The position numbers were made by a program, and so were the translations under genes. Of a DNA stretch of 64,000 nt, positions 62,081 through 64,000 are shown in pieces. Each line of letters starts with the position of its first letter. Position 1 is the stretch's first letter. Source of the DNA: Flavobacterium sp. NRK1 (GTDB lineage Bacteria; Bacteroidota; Bacteroidia; Flavobacteriales; Flavobacteriaceae); the NCBI RefSeq assembly GCF_024054175.1, contig NZ_JAMXLA010000001.1, forward strand, positions 2,484,571 to 2,548,570, in the 5' to 3' direction. The notes beneath the pieces are model-generated. The model worked only from the letters and a program-made list of their open reading frames with translations. It had not been told where the DNA came from and searched no databases.

Positions 62081-64000
62081 ATGAATAATAAGTACCTATT
62101 ATTACTGCTTTTATGTATTTTCGGTTTTAATAGCTTCGCACAACAAGGACCTGCGGTTCCTTTTGTTACAGCTGTTGACGGAGATCCTACCTGTAATCCA
62201 GGTGAATGCACTGATTTAAATGCACTTTTTTTTGACACTGGAGAGACATCATCTTATATAGTCGAGTCTATACCTTATAACCCGCCTTTCGCTTTTACTG
62301 GTGGTAATGTAATTGATGCTTCGGAAGATGATAAATGGTCCAGCGTTATTGATATTTTTGACTTTTGCTTTTACGGGCAGAAATATAATAAAATACTCAT
62401 AAACTCAAATGGTGCCATTACTTTTAGCGTGGCAGGGGTAGTTCCCGGAGGACAATACACTCAGGGAACATTTGCTTCATGGGTTTTAGACGGTACTCCA
62501 ATTCCTACCGCCTCGGGTGGTGCGGGAGTTAGTAATTTGTCAATTTTTGGTGTATTGCAGGATACCAATCCCAATGACACAACTAATCCTGCTGATATGA
62601 GTATAAATTACCAGGTTTTCGGAGCAGCTCCTAACAGGGTGCTTATATTTAATATATACAATATTAAACATTATGCATGTGCTAGTGGACCGACGCAAAC
62701 CAGTCAAATGGTATTATATGAAACTACAAACATAATTGAAGTATATGTTAGGGATAGAGAAACTTCTTGTACATGGAATCAGGGGAGAGCACTTATAGGT
62801 CTGCAAAAAGATGCAACAACAGGTATTGCTGCCCCAGGCAGAAATAACGTTAATTTTACAGCACATAATGAAGCCTGGCGTTTTAAGCCAAATGGTCCAA
62901 GTGTTGTGAGTGTAGACTGGTATGATGGCACCACGCTTTTAGGTTCCGGTGTTCCTTTTCAGGTATGTCCGGATGAAACTACTACTTATACCGCTGTTGC
63001 TAAATATACCATGTGTGATGGTTCACAGGTAACAGTTTCTGATGACGTTGATCATGTTGTTCCTGAACCGCTGCCTTTAGTAGATGTAGGGCAGGTGGTG
63101 TTATGTGGTGATCAGCCTTCTTTTACGGTTGATCTTACTGAAATTAATGATGAAATACTGAATGGGCTTGATCCGGATGTTAATATGTTAACAGTGTATC
63201 TTGATCCCGACTCTGCTAACGGAGGATATGATAATCTTACTACGAGTGAGATGACTAACTTTGTAATAAATCAGGGTGAGGAATATACTATTTACGGAAG
63301 GATAGAAAATTATTTTACAGGGTGTTTAACCTTCTTCCAATATATTGTTAAAGTTGGCGTCCAGCCTACTGTTACAGAGCCTGCAGATATGCAGGTGTGT
63401 GACGCTGGGGGCGATAATATTGAAATATTTGATCTTACAAGTAATGATGCTGTGATTCTTGGTACTCAGGATCCTGCAGATTTCCCTGTAACTTACCATA
63501 CAACTTCAGCGGGAGCTGATGCAAATGATAATTCTATTCCTGATGCTACAGCATTCAGTTCTGGTAACACAACGGTTTTTGCGCGTGTTAGCAATGCTGA
63601 AAATGAGGATTGTTTTGCCGTGACTTCATTTGATCTTATAGTTACCCCAAGCCCTCAGGTTACTGTACCTGCAGATGGCTTCGCATGTAGTAATGTTGGT
63701 TATACTTTACCTCCGCTTACAGTTGGTAATTATTACACAGCATCGGGAGGTGCAGGTACACAATTAACTGCCGGAACTGTTTTATTTGCTTCACAGACAG
63801 TTTATGTCTATACGGAATCTGGTACCTCACCTAATAATTGTTCTAGCGAAGGAAGTTTTGAAGTAACTATTTACCCTTCACCTGATGTTGATGATATAGC
63901 AGACCTTCAGGCATGCGATGGTTATGAGCTTCCGGCCCTGACCGAAGGTAATTACTATACAGGCCCGGGCGGAACAGGCACCCAGCTTTTTGCGGGCGAT
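62081..64000 (+). CDS. Large secreted repeat protein, probably type IX secretion cargo (3' end outside window)
   Basis: The frame opens at ATG 62081 and stays open for 640 codons to the window edge. A signal peptide (MNNKYLLLLLLCIFGFNSFAQ) is followed by a globular region (to about residue 270) and then beta-rich extracellular modules. From about residue 535 a repeat is clear: LPPLTVGNYYT and, 76 codons later, LPALTEGNYYT, each followed by a Gly-rich GTQL segment and preceded by a Cys. Such proteins in Flavobacteria usually carry a type B sorting domain (gliding-associated) at the C-terminus and are exported by the type IX system to the surface. That end is not visible here, so the call is inference. 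Confidence 0.8.
   Translation, partial: MNNKYLLLLLLCIFGFNSFAQQGPAVPFVTAVDGDPTCNPGECTDLNALFFDTGETSSYIVESIPYNPPFAFTGGNVIDASEDDKWSSVIDIFDFCFYGQKYNKILINSNGAITFSVAGVVPGGQYTQGTFASWVLDGTPIPTASGGAGVSNLSIFGVLQDTNPNDTTNPADMSINYQVFGAAPNRVLIFNIYNIKHYACASGPTQTSQMVLYETTNIIEVYVRDRETSCTWNQGRALIGLQKDATTGIAAPGRNNVNFTAHNEAWRFKPNGPSVVSVDWYDGTTLLGSGVPFQVCPDETTTYTAVAKYTMCDGSQVTVSDDVDHVVPEPLPLVDVGQVVLCGDQPSFTVDLTEINDEILNGLDPDVNMLTVYLDPDSANGGYDNLTTSEMTNFVINQGEEYTIYGRIENYFTGCLTFFQYIVKVGVQPTVTEPADMQVCDAGGDNIEIFDLTSNDAVILGTQDPADFPVTYHTTSAGADANDNSIPDATAFSSGNTTVFARVSNAENEDCFAVTSFDLIVTPSPQVTVPADGFACSNVGYTLPPLTVGNYYTASGGAGTQLTAGTVLFASQTVYVYTESGTSPNNCSSEGSFEVTIYPSPDVDDIADLQACDGYELPALTEGNYYTGPGGTGTQLFAGD

Overview
The window is a stretch of chromosome from a member of the Flavobacteriaceae, most likely Flavobacterium or a close relative. 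The evidence is AT-rich DNA with compact operons and many start regions preceded by the Bacteroidetes -7 motif TAnnTTTG. Typical family traits are a fused SecDF, a TamA-type barrel made as a lipoprotein (TamL) beside TamB, a winged-helix regulator beside CreD, and a large repeat-rich secreted protein of the type IX secretion kind. It looks like ordinary chromosomal backbone: I saw no rRNA, tRNA, CRISPR array, phage or insertion sequence.

Layout. 1-1,110: the tail of a FucP-type sugar transporter and a small lipoprotein. 1,126-5,249 (-): a seven-gene operon of a six-helix membrane protein, a winged-helix regulator, a DUF1361 protein, a Coq4-like protein, two related three-helix proteins and CreD; three copies of a palindrome (core CTTTG-N5-CAAAG) lie at its promoter and inside it. 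5,440-6,791 (-): kdsA and a lipoprotein. 6,923-8,093 (+): a two-gene YeeE/YedE transporter and a frameshifted small gene. 8,151-12,312 (-): esterase, DUF4870-like protein, a dihydroorotase homologue lacking its HxH metal motif, and a BatA/vWA membrane protein. 12,422-18,305: lactonase, sugar transporter, DEAD-box helicase (-) and small unknown genes. 18,337-22,001 (-): M28 peptidase, two related secreted proteins (one broken by a stop), dienelactone hydrolase and a PfpI protein. 22,152-28,308: DUF421, an EF-hand-like secreted protein, GNAT, SpoIIAA-like, pyridoxamine-oxidase-like, YihY and a type II NADH dehydrogenase. 28,303-36,268 (-): a frameshifted gene, TamL and TamB.

36,447-47,764: ppk1, an RluE-type pseudouridine synthase, an SRPBCC protein, a dispersed palindromic repeat, a thiolase, ftsE, a giant TPR protein with its partner outer-membrane barrel, and a GreA/B-like protein. 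48,004-58,111 (+): asnB, gyrB, mdh, secDF and an ExbB-ExbD-TonB set. 58,316-61,778 (-): lgt, yidD, cysS and folE. 62,081 to the end: the first 640 codons of a repeat-rich secreted protein.

Functionally the region is weighted towards the cell envelope: LPS Kdo synthesis (kdsA), lipoprotein maturation (lgt), inner-membrane insertion and export (yidD, secDF), outer-membrane assembly (TamL/TamB), energised outer-membrane transport (ExbB/ExbD/TonB), FtsE, and the CreD operon. The best candidate for an undescribed system is the CreD operon with its repeated operator. Four small genes carry disruptions (7,963; 20,277; 28,512; 41,363), which could be real decay or, for the two indels, sequencing error.
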